Origin: Streptomyces tagetis
Lineage (GTDB): Bacteria > Actinomycetota > Actinomycetes > Streptomycetales > Streptomycetaceae
NCBI RefSeq assembly: GCF_018069565.1
Contig: NZ_JAGPNL010000001.1
Location: 806,001-870,000, forward strand
Length of the DNA stretch: 64,000 bases
Direction: 5' to 3'
Below are positions 33,307 to 42,507 of the stretch, in pieces. The notes beneath the pieces were generated by a model, which did no database searches, was not told where the DNA came from, and worked only from the letters and a program-made list of their open reading frames with translations. The first letter of the stretch is position 1; every line of letters starts with the position of its first letter. The translations under genes and the position numbers were made by a program.

Positions 33307-34560
33307 GTGATGTCCTCAGAACCTACTCCGGACCCGTACGCCGACCCGCTGAGGTTCGGCCAGCGGGTGCAGATCCTGCGGGAGCGTCGCGGCATGACGC
33401 AGGCGCAGTTGGCAGACTTCGTCGGTCTGTCGCCGCACACCCTGCGAAAGATCGAGAACGGTCAGCAGAAGGCGCCCGGCCTCGACCTGGTGCTGCGCAT
33501 CGCCGAGGCGCTGCGGGTCCGTGACCTGGCGGACCTGACGGGCCGCCCCGACGGGCACGTGGACCTGTTCGTCGGGCCCGGCCACCCCCGCCTGGTGGCG
33601 GTGAAGGCCGCGATCGACAGCTTCGGCTTCACGGCGAGCGCCGAACTGCCGCCCGTCGGGCACGTGGAGGCCCGGCTGTGTGCCGCGTGGCGGGAGAGGC
33701 ATCGGTCGCCCAACCACCGGGAGGCGATCGGCCGGCTGCTGCCCGACCTCATCCGCGACGCTCAACTCCTCGTGCGGCACGCGGACTCGGCCGCCGAGCG
33801 GCGCCGGGCGCAGGCCCTGTTGTCCCAGACGTACTCCCTGGCGCAGTTCTTCATCGCCTACCAGCCGGACGGCTCCTTGCTGTGGAGAGTCGCCGAGCGC
33901 GGCATGATCGCGGCCCAGGAGAGCGAGGACCCGCACGCGATCGGTGTGGCGTCCTGGCTTCTCGCACAGGCCCACCGCGACAGCGGCCCCCGCCACTTCG
34001 ACGCCGCGGACGCCGTGAACGAGGAAGCCGTCCGCCACCTCGCCCCGCTTCTCCCGGACGCGCCCGACGACATCCTGGCCATCGCCGGGGCGCTGGAGTT
34101 CGAGTTGGGGTACACCGCCGCCCGCCGACGGGAGACCGGCACGGCGTGGCGGCACTGGGAGCGGGCGAACGACATGGCGGCCCGGCTGCCCGCCGACTAC
34201 CACCACCCCGTCACCTCGTTCTCCCGTGCCGTCATGGGCGCACACGCGGTGACGGTGGCGGTCGAACTCCACCAGGGCGGCGAGTCGGTGCGGCAGTCGG
34301 CGAAGGCGGACAAGGCCGTCATCAAGTCCCGGCCCCGCCGGGCCCGTCACCGCATCGAGGAAGCTCGCGGCTACCACCTGGACGGGCAGCCCGATGTCGC
34401 GGTGGCCGCCCTGGAGAAGGCGTTCGAGGCCGCGGCGGAGACGATCCGCTACAACGGCTACGCGCGGGCGATCCTCCTGGAGGAGATCGAGTCGACCCAG
34501 GCACCCCGCCGCCGACGCGCGGCCGAGCTGGCGTCGAAGGTCGGCCTCCTCGCCGCCTGA
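33307..34560 (+). CDS. XRE-family regulator with TPR-like C-terminal region
   Basis: 417 residues from GTG 33307 (ATG 33310 next to it; GGGAGGGG upstream). The N-terminal helix-turn-helix is FGQRVQILRERRGMTQAQLADFVGLSPHTLRKIENGQQ. The remaining ~340 residues are helical and resemble the TPR-like sensor part of streptomycete regulators of this kind (AQALLSQTYSLAQFFIAYQ, GVASWLLAQAHRDSG, ARGYHLDGQPDVAVAALEKAF). The natural ligand or partner is unknown. It is followed by two small genes that form its usual accessory cassette. Confidence 0.88.
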   Translation: MMSSEPTPDPYADPLRFGQRVQILRERRGMTQAQLADFVGLSPHTLRKIENGQQKAPGLDLVLRIAEALRVRDLADLTGRPDGHVDLFVGPGHPRLVAVKAAIDSFGFTASAELPPVGHVEARLCAAWRERHRSPNHREAIGRLLPDLIRDAQLLVRHADSAAERRRAQALLSQTYSLAQFFIAYQPDGSLLWRVAERGMIAAQESEDPHAIGVASWLLAQAHRDSGPRHFDAADAVNEEAVRHLAPLLPDAPDDILAIAGALEFELGYTAARRRETGTAWRHWERANDMAARLPADYHHPVTSFSRAVMGAHAVTVAVELHQGGESVRQSAKADKAVIKSRPRRARHRIEEARGYHLDGQPDVAVAALEKAFEAAAETIRYNGYARAILLEEIESTQAPRRRRAAELASKVGLLAA

Positions 34561-34621
34561 GCGTAGCGACCGGATCACGGTCGGCGATCGGGCGGGAGCG
34601 GTTCTACGGTCGAAGCTCAGA

Positions 34622-34650
34622 CCCCGGCGAGGTGGCGAGACCTCCCGGGG
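34622..34650. terminator. hairpin between the regulator and the downstream small gene
   Basis: CCCCGGCGAGGT / ACCTCCCGGGG, an 11-bp stem with one bulged C and a 6-base loop, 61 bases after the regulator stop and 36 before the next ATG. It is a terminator or attenuator. Confidence 0.5.
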
Positions 34651-34686
34651 AACGGCCCACGCTCGATCCGTAGAGGGAGCGTCGAC

Positions 34687-34890
34687 ATGACGAACCGTAC
34701 CGCCCTGACCCGCTCGGCGGATGTCAGGATGACCATCCGCGTGTACACGGTCGACCGCCACGGTGCGGTCACCGGCGAACGCGCCACCGTGGACGTGACG
34801 ACGGACCGGGAGACGCCGCCGCCGTTCGGCGGTACGTACCCGCCGTGCGGGTGCCCGCGGCACCGCGCCGGGAAGCAGGTGAGCCGGTGA
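34687..34890 (+). CDS. small hypothetical protein of the XRE cassette
   Basis: 67 residues; ATG 34687 is preceded by GAGGGAG. It contains a beta-rich stretch (MTIRVYTVDRHGAVTGERATVDVTTD) and ends with PPCGCPRHR, where a C-x-C pair could bind metal. No family recognised with certainty. Its stop overlaps the GTG of the next gene by GTGA, so translation is coupled. Confidence 0.65.
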   Translation: MTNRTALTRSADVRMTIRVYTVDRHGAVTGERATVDVTTDRETPPPFGGTYPPCGCPRHRAGKQVSR

Positions 34891-35195
34891 GGACCGGGAC
34901 CGGGCGGCACGCTCTTCCGGTCCGCCCGAACCTGACCGTGATGCGCCGGGTCGCCCGGGACGTCCTCGCCGGTGATGCCGAACCGCCGTCGCCCGACGAG
35001 TTGGAGAAGCTCACCCTCGTGCTGCGGGGACATATCGCGCTCACCGTGCCGGAGATCGAGACGGCCGCGCTTCGGCTCCCCGGTACCTTCCCGGAGGGAC
35101 GGTCTGGGGGTGGCCGGGGGAGGTGGAGGGTCAGAGGAACGAGAGTTGGGTCGGGTGGGGGCGGGGCCCCGGGGTGGCTGGAGGCGGCGGGCTGA
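34887..35195 (+). CDS. DUF6415-like protein, apparently C-terminally truncated
   Basis: 102 residues from GTG 34887. Residues ~15-65 (NLTVMRRVARDVLAGDAEPPSPDELEKLTLVLRGHIALTVPEIETAALRLP) resemble the first half of streptomycete DUF6415 proteins, which often follow an XRE regulator. From about residue 68 the sequence turns into Gly/Arg-rich low complexity (GGGRGRWRVRG). It runs antisense over the 3' end of the convergent radical SAM gene (65 bases of overlap). The native C-terminal half seems to have been lost. Family assignment is from memory of conserved residues. Confidence 0.5.
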   Translation: MRTGTGRHALPVRPNLTVMRRVARDVLAGDAEPPSPDELEKLTLVLRGHIALTVPEIETAALRLPGTFPEGRSGGGRGRWRVRGTRVGSGGGGAPGWLEAAG

Positions 35196-36165
35196 GAGGG
35201 CGGCGGTCCGCGGCGGGGCCCATGCCGTACTCGCGGGCGAGGTCGTGGACCTGGCGGGTGATGCGGCGTTGGTACCAGGTCGGGGCGTAGGCGCCGTCCG
35301 CGTACAGGCGTTCGTAGCGGCGGACCAGGTGGGGGTGGTGGCGGGCGAGCCACGCCGTGAACCACTCCCGGGCGCCCGGCCGCAGGTGCAGGACCAGCGG
35401 TGTCACCGAGGTGGCCCCCGCGGCGGCGATCGCCCGGACCGTCGCCCGCAACTGGGCCGGCTCGTCGCTCAGGTAGGGCAGGACCGGCGCCATCAGCACC
35501 CCGCAGGCGAGTCCCCGTTCGCCCAGCGCGCGCACCACCTCCAGCCGGCGTTCCGGGGCCGGGGTGCCCGGCTCCACCGTGCGCCACAGCTCGGTGTCGG
35601 TGAAGCCGACCGAGACGGAGACGCCCACGTCCGTCACCCGCGCCGCCCGCGTCAGCAGGTCGAGGTCGCGCAGGATCAGCGTGCCCTTGGTCAGGACCGA
35701 GAACGGGTTGGCCCGCTCGGTCAGGGCGGTGATGATGCCCGGCATCAGGCGGTAGCGGCCCTCCGCGCGCTGGTAGCAGTCGACGTTGGTGCCCATCGCC
35801 ACGTGCTCGCCCCGCCACCTGGAGGAGGCCAGTTGCCGGCGCAGCAGCTCCGGCGCGTTCACCTTGACGACGATCTGGGTGTCGAAGCCGAGGCCCGTGT
35901 CGAGGTCCAGGTAGCCGTGGGTCTTGCGGGCGAAGCAGTACACGCACGCGTGCGTGCACCCCCGGTAGGGGTTCACCGTCCACTCGAACGGCATGCGTGA
36001 GGCGCCCGGCACCCGGTTCAGGATCGAGCGGGCCCGCACCTCGTGGAAGGTGATGCCCTGGAACTCGGGCGTGTCGATGGTACGGACGGTCACCGCGTCC
36101 GCGCCGAACAGCGTGGCGTCGGCGGTCCTGGCGTGGTCGGAGTCCGTGAGGTTCTCCCAGCGCAT
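35131..36165 (-). CDS. Rv2578c-type radical SAM protein (spore-photolyase-like)
   Basis: 344 residues from ATG 36165, preceded by GAGGAGG; a GTG at 36195 would add ten residues. The radical SAM cluster is CTHACVYC (C-x3-C-x2-C) in NPYRGCTHACVYCFAR. The preceding SILNRVPGASRMPFEWTVNPYRG and later GTNVDCYQRAEGRYRLM blocks are characteristic of the Rv2578c-like group related to spore photoproduct lyase. It would use S-adenosylmethionine radical chemistry, perhaps on damaged DNA, but the substrate is not established. A perfect LexA-type box lies 35 bases upstream of the start. The Pro-rich tail is shared antisense with the truncated DUF6415-like gene. Confidence 0.9.
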   Translation of the reverse strand: MRWENLTDSDHARTADATLFGADAVTVRTIDTPEFQGITFHEVRARSILNRVPGASRMPFEWTVNPYRGCTHACVYCFARKTHGYLDLDTGLGFDTQIVVKVNAPELLRRQLASSRWRGEHVAMGTNVDCYQRAEGRYRLMPGIITALTERANPFSVLTKGTLILRDLDLLTRAARVTDVGVSVSVGFTDTELWRTVEPGTPAPERRLEVVRALGERGLACGVLMAPVLPYLSDEPAQLRATVRAIAAAGATSVTPLVLHLRPGAREWFTAWLARHHPHLVRRYERLYADGAYAPTWYQRRITRQVHDLAREYGMGPAADRRPLSPPPPATPGPRPHPTQLSFL

Positions 36166-36199
36166 CGGCGCCTCCTCGGTAGCACTGCGCGCCACAATA

Positions 36200-36211
36200 G
36201 AACATATGTTC
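36200..36211. promoter_or_regulatory. LexA (SOS) box
   Basis: GAACATATGTTC is a perfect 12-base palindrome fitting the Gram-positive SOS box GAAC-N4-GTTC. It lies just upstream of the radical SAM gene in a locally AT-rich patch, where the promoter should be. Confidence 0.75.
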
Positions 36212-36359
36212 CCATGATCGTGCGCGCGTGCCCCCGGCCTGCGCGCCCGCCGGTCCCCGGGGCACCCCGCCCCCTGGTCGCGCGCCCCCCGATTTGGAGG
36301 CCGGGCGGCGGGGTGGTTGGCTTGCCCCGACCCCGAGAAACAGGCCCTGGAGGAACCCG

Positions 36360-36806
36360 ATGGCGCAGGTCGAGGCGACGACGGAGCGGATTGTGGCGGC
36401 GGACGCGGAGACGGTGTTCGACACCCTCGCCGACTACGCCGGCACGCGCGCGAAGCTGCTGCCCGAGCACTTCAGCGAGTACGAGGTCCGCGAGGGCGGC
36501 GACGGCGAGGGCACCCTCGTCCACTGGAAGCTCCAGGCCACCAGCAAGCGCGTCCGCGACTGCCTGCTGGAGGTCACCGAGCCGACCGAAGGCGAGCTGG
36601 TCGAGAAGGACCGCAACTCCACCATGGTCACCGTCTGGCGGGTCACCCCGGCCGGCGAGGGCTCCTCCCGGGTCGTCGTCACCACCACCTGGCAGGGCGC
36701 CGGCGGCATCGGCGGCTTCTTCGAGCGGACCTTCGCCCCCAAGGGCCTCGGCCGGATCTACGACGCGATGCTCGCCAAGCTCGCCGCCGAGGTCGAGAAG
36801 AAGTAA
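36360..36806 (+). CDS. SRPBCC-family protein
   Basis: 148 residues; ATG 36360 is preceded by GGAGGAA. START/polyketide-cyclase-like helix-grip fold, with VEATTERIVAADAETVFDTLADYAGTRAKLLPEHFSEYEV at the start, then alternating strands. The C-terminal helix is GIGGFFERTFAPKGLGRIYDAMLAKLAAEVEKK. Such proteins bind hydrophobic ligands; function unknown. Single gene between the divergent SOS-linked radical SAM gene and the MFS transporter. Confidence 0.85.
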   Translation: MAQVEATTERIVAADAETVFDTLADYAGTRAKLLPEHFSEYEVREGGDGEGTLVHWKLQATSKRVRDCLLEVTEPTEGELVEKDRNSTMVTVWRVTPAGEGSSRVVVTTTWQGAGGIGGFFERTFAPKGLGRIYDAMLAKLAAEVEKK

Positions 36807-36957
36807 CCAAGAGGCCGTTCCCCGGGGCGCGTTGGCCCGCCCTCACCGGTTCGAGTGATCCTCAGGCGTTCACGTCCCGCACCGTAACTTGTCGCACTCG
36901 CTCGCAGTTGTCGCCGCAGGCGGCAGAAGTGCGCAGGCGCGATGAGGGGAGCGATAC

Positions 36958-39411
36958 GTGGGCGGGATCACTCTGGTGCAGGACGAACCGGTCATCGCGC
37001 CCCCGGACACCCCGGACGCGGGCCCGCCCCGGGGACCCTCGGCACCCGCGCCGGAGCCCGGCGCGGAACTGAGCCCGCGCCGGGTCCGGCTGGTCTTCCT
37101 CGGGCTCATGCTCGCGCTGCTCCTCGCGGCGCTGGAGCAGATGATCGTCGCCACCGCGCTCCCGAAGATCGTCGGCGAGCTGCACGGCCTGGACAAGATG
37201 TCCTGGGCGATCACCGCCTACCTGCTCACCGCCACCATCGGCCTGCCGGTCTACGGCAAGCTCGGCGACCTCTTCGGCCGCAAGGGCGTCTTCCAGTTCG
37301 CCATCGTGGTCTTCATCATCGGCTCGGCGCTCGCCGGCCGCGCGCAGACCATGGACCAGCTCATCGCCTTCCGCGCGGTGCAGGGCGTCGGCGCGGGCGG
37401 GCTGATGATCGGCGTCCAGGCGATCATCGCGGACATCGTGCCGCCCCGGGAACGCGGCCGGTACATGGGGCTCATCGGCGCCGCCTTCGGCCTCGCCTCG
37501 GTCGCCGGGCCGCTCCTCGGCGGCTACTTCACCGACCACCTCTCCTGGCGCTGGTGCTTCTACGTCAACGTCCCCTTCGGCCTGGTCACCCTCGCCGTCG
37601 TCGCCGCCGTCCTGAAACTGCCGAAACCCCGCACCCGGGCCCGCCTCGACGTGGTCGGCGCCGTCCTGCTCGCCGCCGCCTCCACCTGCCTGGTGCTGCT
37701 GACGAGCTGGGGCGGCACCGAGTACGCCTGGGACTCCGAGGTCATCCTCGCCCTCGGCGCCGGGGCCGCCGTCTCCACCGTCCTCTTCCTGGTCGCCGAG
37801 CACGTCGCCCCCGAGCCGCTGATCCCGCTCCGGCTCTTCCGGGACTCCGTCTTCAACGTCACCGGCCTGGTCGGACTCGTCGTCGGCGTCGCCCTGTTCG
37901 GCGCGGCCAGCTATCTGCCGACCTTCCTCCAGATGGTCGACGGCGCCTCCGCCACCGCGTCCGGACTGCTCATGCTCCCCATGATGGGCGGCATCGTCGG
38001 CGCCTCGATCGTCTCCGGCCAGCTCATCAGCCGCACCGGGCGGTACAAGGTCTACCCCGTCCTCGGCGGCCTGCTCTCCGCCGTCGGCATGTGGCTGCTC
38101 TCCCTGCTCGACGCCGACACGCCCCGGCTGCACTACAGCCTCTGGATGGCCGTCCTCGGCGCCGGCATCGGCATGGTGATGCCGGTCCTCGTCCTCGCCG
38201 TGCAGAACTCCGTGCGCCCCGCCGACCTCGGCACCGCCACCAGCGCCAACAACTACTTCCGGCAGATCGGCGGCAGCGTCGGCGCCGCCGTCTTCGGCAC
38301 GCTCTTCGCCAACCGGCTCGCCGACGCCCTCGCCGAACGGCTGCCCGCCGGGGCCGGGGCGGGACCCGGCGCCGAGTCCGTCACCCCGCAACTCGTGCAC
38401 GGCCTGCCGCCCGCGCTGCGCGACGCCTACATCGCGGCGTACGCCGAGGCGATGCCGCGCATCTTCCTGTACCTGGTGCCGGTGCTCGTCGCCGGCCTGA
38501 TCATCGCCTTCTTCCTCAAGGAGAAACCCCTGGTGTCCCACAACGCCCCCGTCACCGACCCGGACACCGCGCGGCACGCCGCACACGTCCCGCACGCCCG
38601 CCCCCACTTCCCCGGCGGGGAGAACCCCACCTCCCCCCGCGCTCCGTACGCCGCCGGCATCCCGGTCTGCGGCACGGTGCAGCACCCGGACGGCACCGTC
38701 GTACCGCGGGCGGCGCTCACCCTCATCGACGTCGGCGGGCAGCAGATCGGCCGGGGCGCCAGCGGGGACGACGGGCGGTACGCGCTCTCCACCCCCGGCT
38801 CCGGCTCGTACGTCCTGATCGCCGCCGCCGGCGGGCACCAGCCGCAGGCCGTGTCGGTCACCGTCGGCGAGCGCCCGGTCGAACTGGACGTGGTGCTCGG
38901 CGGCGCGGGCCGCCTGGCCGGCAGCGTGCTCACCGCGGACGGCAGCCCCGTCCGGGAGGCCACCGTCACCCTCACCAACGTGCACGGCGAGGTCGTGGCC
39001 ACCACCCGCAGCGGCCGGGAGGGCGGCTACGTCATCACCGAGCTGGTGGCCGGCGAGTACACCCTCGCCGCCAGCGCCCCCGCCTTCCGCCCGGCCGCCC
39101 TGCCGGTCAGCGTCCAGGCCGCCCGCGAGACCCGGCAGGACGTGGAGCTGGCCGGCGGCGCGGTGCTGCGCGGGACCGTGCGGGCGAGCGGCGGCCGGGC
39201 CGTGGAGGACGCCCGCGTGACGCTGCTCGACGCCGCCGGGAACGTGGTGGACACGCTGACGACCGGAGCGGACGGCGCCTTCCGGTTCATCGACCTGTCG
39301 TCCGGCGAGTACACCGTCATCGCCGCCGGTTATCCGCCGGTGGCGACCGTGCTCCAGGTGGCCGGCGGCGGCCGTACCGAACGCGACCTCCAGCTCGGCC
39401 ACGAGGACTGA
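36958..39411 (+). CDS. MFS drug transporter (DHA2 type) with three C-terminal carboxypeptidase-regulatory-like domains
   Basis: 817 residues from GTG 36958 (GGGGAG upstream). Residues ~25-525 are a 14-helix EmrB/QacA exporter: [48 protein letters not shown] (motif A) and [14 protein letters not shown]. The cytoplasmic linker (~525-560) is His/Pro-rich. Residues ~562-817 are three ~80-residue beta-sandwich repeats, each with the G-x-V-x3-G-x-P-V-x2-A-x-V-T-L and G-x-Y-x2-x-L-x-x-G-x-Y-T-V pattern of CarboxypepD_reg/Cna-B domains. The tail is odd because these domains are normally extracellular; here they follow the last helix. The substrate is unknown. Monocistronic with a terminator hairpin. 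Confidence 0.9.
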   Translation: MGGITLVQDEPVIAPPDTPDAGPPRGPSAPAPEPGAELSPRRVRLVFLGLMLALLLAALEQMIVATALPKIVGELHGLDKMSWAITAYLLTATIGLPVYGKLGDLFGRKGVFQFAIVVFIIGSALAGRAQTMDQLIAFRAVQGVGAGGLMIGVQAIIADIVPPRERGRYMGLIGAAFGLASVAGPLLGGYFTDHLSWRWCFYVNVPFGLVTLAVVAAVLKLPKPRTRARLDVVGAVLLAAASTCLVLLTSWGGTEYAWDSEVILALGAGAAVSTVLFLVAEHVAPEPLIPLRLFRDSVFNVTGLVGLVVGVALFGAASYLPTFLQMVDGASATASGLLMLPMMGGIVGASIVSGQLISRTGRYKVYPVLGGLLSAVGMWLLSLLDADTPRLHYSLWMAVLGAGIGMVMPVLVLAVQNSVRPADLGTATSANNYFRQIGGSVGAAVFGTLFANRLADALAERLPAGAGAGPGAESVTPQLVHGLPPALRDAYIAAYAEAMPRIFLYLVPVLVAGLIIAFFLKEKPLVSHNAPVTDPDTARHAAHVPHARPHFPGGENPTSPRAPYAAGIPVCGTVQHPDGTVVPRAALTLIDVGGQQIGRGASGDDGRYALSTPGSGSYVLIAAAGGHQPQAVSVTVGERPVELDVVLGGAGRLAGSVLTADGSPVREATVTLTNVHGEVVATTRSGREGGYVITELVAGEYTLAASAPAFRPAALPVSVQAARETRQDVELAGGAVLRGTVRASGGRAVEDARVTLLDAAGNVVDTLTTGADGAFRFIDLSSGEYTVIAAGYPPVATVLQVAGGGRTERDLQLGHED

Positions 39412-39420
39412 GACCCCTCC

Positions 39421-39447
39421 GCCCCGGCGCCCTCCGCGCGCCGGGGC
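39421..39447. terminator. GC hairpin after the MFS gene
   Basis: Perfect 10-bp stem GCCCCGGCGC / GCGCCGGGGC, 7-base loop, 9 bases after the stop. Confidence 0.75.
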
Positions 39448-39589
39448 GTCCCCGTCCGGCCACGCCGGGCGGAGACACCCCGAACGACCCGTGAAGGAAC
39501 GCGCCGGGCGCTTGTGGCAGTGCGCCGGGCGCGATACACCGTACGAGCCCGCCACTGGCGACGGGCCGCACCGCACCTGGGGAGTCGGC

Positions 39590-40327
39590 ATGAGCGTGAC
39601 GCGTCGGTACCGGGACGCCTGGGACGGATTCTGGCGGGAGGCGCCCGAGGGCCCGGGGGAGGTGTTCTGGGACGCGGAACCCATGCTGACGGCCGGCCGG
39701 CACCTGGCCCACTTCGAGCCGTACCTCGTCGACCCGGCGCTGCCGCTGATCGACCTCGGCTGCGGCAACGGCACCCAGACCCGCTACCTCGCCGACCGCT
39801 TCCCCCGCGTCGTCGGCGCCGACCTGTCCGACGCCGCCCTCGGCCACGCCCGGCGGGCCGATCCCGAGGGGCGGGCCGGCTACCGGCGGCTCGACGCCGC
39901 CGACCCGGAGCAGACCGGCGCGCTGCACGCGGAACTCGGCGACGCCAACGTCTACCTGCGGGCCGTCCTGCACCAGTGCGAGCCCGGGGAACGGCGGGCC
40001 CTCGCGCACGGCGTCGCCGCCCTGCTCGGCGAGCGCGGCCGGGCCTTCCTCGTCGAGCCCGCCGAATCCGCCGGCCCGCTGCTGATGGCCCTGGTGCAGT
40101 GCCCCGAGGGCCCGCCGGCCAAGCTGGCCCCCGTACTCGGCCACGGCCTCATCCCCGGCCGGCTCCCGGACACGGCGCTCCCCGCCTACCTGGACGAGGC
40201 CGGACTCGCCGTCGTGGCCGGCGGGCGGCTGCCGCTGGTCACCACCGAGTACACCGCCGACGGCATCCGCCTCGAACTCCCCTCCGCCTGGGTCATCGCG
40301 GGCCGGCCCGAGCCCGGCGCGGGGTGA
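39590..40327 (+). CDS. class I SAM-dependent methyltransferase
   Basis: 245 residues from ATG 39590 (GGGGAG upstream). The SAM-binding motif I is LIDLGCGNGTQTRYLA, motif II is GADLSDAALGHARR, and YRRLDAADPEQ follows. The N-terminal block YRDAWDGFWREAPEGPGEVFWDAEP is also found in small-molecule methyltransferases of streptomycetes. Substrate unknown. It converges on the P450 gene with only six bases between stops and no terminator. Confidence 0.85.
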   Translation: MSVTRRYRDAWDGFWREAPEGPGEVFWDAEPMLTAGRHLAHFEPYLVDPALPLIDLGCGNGTQTRYLADRFPRVVGADLSDAALGHARRADPEGRAGYRRLDAADPEQTGALHAELGDANVYLRAVLHQCEPGERRALAHGVAALLGERGRAFLVEPAESAGPLLMALVQCPEGPPAKLAPVLGHGLIPGRLPDTALPAYLDEAGLAVVAGGRLPLVTTEYTADGIRLELPSAWVIAGRPEPGAG

Positions 40328-40333
40328 GACGGC

Positions 40334-41557
40334 TCAGCCCGTCCCCGTCTCCCAGGTCACCGGCAGCCGGCCGAGGCCGCCCGTCACCCGGCCCGTGTCG
40401 AGGTCGGGCAGCGTGGGCAGCGGGCCCGCCGGGCGCAGCCCCGGGAAGCGGGCGAGGCCGGTGAGGAAGACCGACAGCTCCAGCCGGGTCAGCGCCGCGC
40501 CCAGGCAGTAGAAGGTGCCGTGCCCGAAGGCGAGGTGCGGGTTGGGGTCGCGGCGGATGTCGAAGCGGGCGGGGTCGGCGAGGACGGCGGCGTCCCGGTT
40601 GGCGGACTGGAAGGAGAGGACGATCAGGTCGCCGGCCCGGATCGGGGCGTCCGGCAGCGGGATGTCGGCGCGGGCGTAGCGGGGTATCCAGCTCCCGCCG
40701 GGCACGGCGAGCCGCAGGATCTCCTCCACCGCCCCGGGGACGAGCGCCGGGTCACGGCCGAGGGCACGCCACTGCCCGGGGTGGGCCAGCAGGTGGCAGG
40801 TGCCGTAGACCATGCGGGAGGCGACGGTGTCGAAGCCGGCGAGGAAGACGTCCAGGAGGGCGTCGGCGTGCTCGTCCGCGCGCAGCTCGCGCGGTCCGGG
40901 CTCGGCGTGGGCGAGGGCGGTGAGGACGGTGCCGTCCGCCGGCCGGCCGCGCCCCTCGTCGAGGGCGGCCCGCACGGCGTCGAGCAGGCGCGCGCGCCGC
41001 TCCGCCGCCTCGGCCGCCTGCCCGTACGTGCGGACCGTGTCGGACCAGTCGAGTAGCGCGGGGCGCAACTCCTCGGGCAGGCCCAGCAGTTCGCAGATGA
41101 CGGCGGCGGCCAGCGGCCGGGCCAGGTCGGCGTGGACGTCCAGCGGCGGTCCGGCGCGCAGCAGCGGCGCGGCGAGGCTCGCGAAGCGTTCCTCCACCGC
41201 GGGGCGCAGCCGGGCGGTGTGGCGGCTGCCGAAGTGCCGGGCGAGCGTGTGCCGCCAGCGGCGGTGGTCGTCCGGCTCGTCGGCGTGCCCGTCCACCGGC
41301 TCCATCAGGGCCGCGTCCCACAGGCGCGGGGCGTGCGCCGGGTCGGGGTGGGTCCGGCCCAGGCGCGGATCGCCGCACATGGCCCGTACCCCCTCGTACG
41401 TGCTGACCAGCCAGGCGGTGTCGCCCGTCGAGGTGGGCAGCCGCACCGGGGCGGGCCGGGAGCGCAGCGCGGGGAACGCCTCCGGCTCCCCGAGGACGTG
41501 GGGGCAGGAGAAGGGCAGGACCGGTTCGGGCGCCGACCCGTCCGCCATGTCCACCAC
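40334..41557 (-). CDS. cytochrome P450
   Basis: 407 residues from GTG 41557 (GGGAGGGGGC just upstream; ATG 41548 is an alternative). Heme-binding loop FGHGTFYCLGAALTRLEL with Cys351; I-helix LAGFDTVASRM (A-G-x-D-T, oxygen activation); K-helix EEILR (E-x-x-R). Soluble bacterial class I enzyme needing ferredoxin, and no ferredoxin gene is next to it. It lies 20 bases downstream of the ATP-grasp gene, so the pair is probably co-transcribed and could modify a common small product. Substrate unknown. Confidence 0.93.
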   Translation of the reverse strand: MVDMADGSAPEPVLPFSCPHVLGEPEAFPALRSRPAPVRLPTSTGDTAWLVSTYEGVRAMCGDPRLGRTHPDPAHAPRLWDAALMEPVDGHADEPDDHRRWRHTLARHFGSRHTARLRPAVEERFASLAAPLLRAGPPLDVHADLARPLAAAVICELLGLPEELRPALLDWSDTVRTYGQAAEAAERRARLLDAVRAALDEGRGRPADGTVLTALAHAEPGPRELRADEHADALLDVFLAGFDTVASRMVYGTCHLLAHPGQWRALGRDPALVPGAVEEILRLAVPGGSWIPRYARADIPLPDAPIRAGDLIVLSFQSANRDAAVLADPARFDIRRDPNPHLAFGHGTFYCLGAALTRLELSVFLTGLARFPGLRPAGPLPTLPDLDTGRVTGGLGRLPVTWETGTG

Positions 41558-41577
41558 CGCCCCCTCCCGGCCGCCGG

Positions 41578-42507
41578 TCAGATGTGCTCGGCGACCGGCT
41601 GTCCGGGCAGCCGGCGGGCGTCCCGGGCCCGTGCGGCGATGGCGCCCGTGACCACCGGCAGGGAGGCGGGCTGCACGGAGAGGAAGAGGTTGGGCTCGAT
41701 CAGCTCCAGCTCCATCACCACCGGCCGGCCCTCGTCGTCGTCGACCAGGTCGACGCGGGCGTAGAACAGTTCCCCGGAGTGGGGGACCACCGCGAGGGCG
41801 CTCTCGGCCACCTCGCGCTCGCGTGCCGTGGGGACCCACGGTTCGAGGCCGGGGTGGGCCACCTTGCGCTGGTCGAAGGGGACGTCGGCGCCGAGGACCG
41901 CCTTCTTGCGGATGGCGTGGAGGAAGGAGCCGCCGAAGAAGACCAGGGCCCGTTCGCCGCCGGTCTCGATCCGCGCCATGTACGGCTGCACCATCGCCGT
42001 GATGCCCTCGGCGTGCATGTGGCCGATGTGCCGCACCGCCGTGTCCCTGTCGCCCGCCCGGTAGCGCGCCGCGTACCGGGCGCCGGCGCCCACCGCCGGT
42101 TTGATCACGTACTCGTGGTCGGAGGGCAGGACGGCGGCGGCCTCCACGGCGGCGCCGGGGGCGAGGTAGCGGGTGGGGACGGCGGGGACATGCGCCTCGG
42201 TGAGCCGGGAGAGGTAGAACTTGTCGGAGCTCCAGCGCACCACCGGCGGCGGGTTGAGCAGGGTCGTGAGGCGGCTGCACCGCTCCACCCACTCCAGGAA
42301 CGCCTCCGTCCGCCAGGTGTAGTCCCAGGTGGAGCGGATCAGCACCAGGTCGAAGCCGGCCCAGTCCACCGCCGGGTCGTCCCATTCGGCGGATTCGGCG
42401 GCGACGCCGGTCTCGTTCAGCGCCGCCAGGAGCAGCGGCATGTCGTGATCCGTATTGATTTCCGGGCGTGGCCTGGTGGTGACCAGTGCGACCCTGGCAT
42501 CCGGCAT
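41578..42507 (-). CDS. ATP-grasp ligase, DcsG/RimK-like
   Basis: 309 residues. The opening VALVTTRPRPEINTDHDMPLLLAALNETGVAAESAEWDDPAVDWAGFDLVLIRSTWDY resembles the group containing the O-ureido-serine cyclo-ligase DcsG. ATP-grasp landmarks follow: RWSSDKFYLSRLTEAHVPAVPT, YVIKPAVGAGARYA, YARVDLVDDDEGRPVVMELELIEPNLFL (Mg2+/ATP acidic residues and Asn). It should activate a carboxylate as acyl-phosphate for attack by an amine. With the P450 it forms a two-gene unit of unknown product. Confidence 0.85.
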   Translation of the reverse strand: MPDARVALVTTRPRPEINTDHDMPLLLAALNETGVAAESAEWDDPAVDWAGFDLVLIRSTWDYTWRTEAFLEWVERCSRLTTLLNPPPVVRWSSDKFYLSRLTEAHVPAVPTRYLAPGAAVEAAAVLPSDHEYVIKPAVGAGARYAARYRAGDRDTAVRHIGHMHAEGITAMVQPYMARIETGGERALVFFGGSFLHAIRKKAVLGADVPFDQRKVAHPGLEPWVPTAREREVAESALAVVPHSGELFYARVDLVDDDEGRPVVMELELIEPNLFLSVQPASLPVVTGAIAARARDARRLPGQPVAEHI

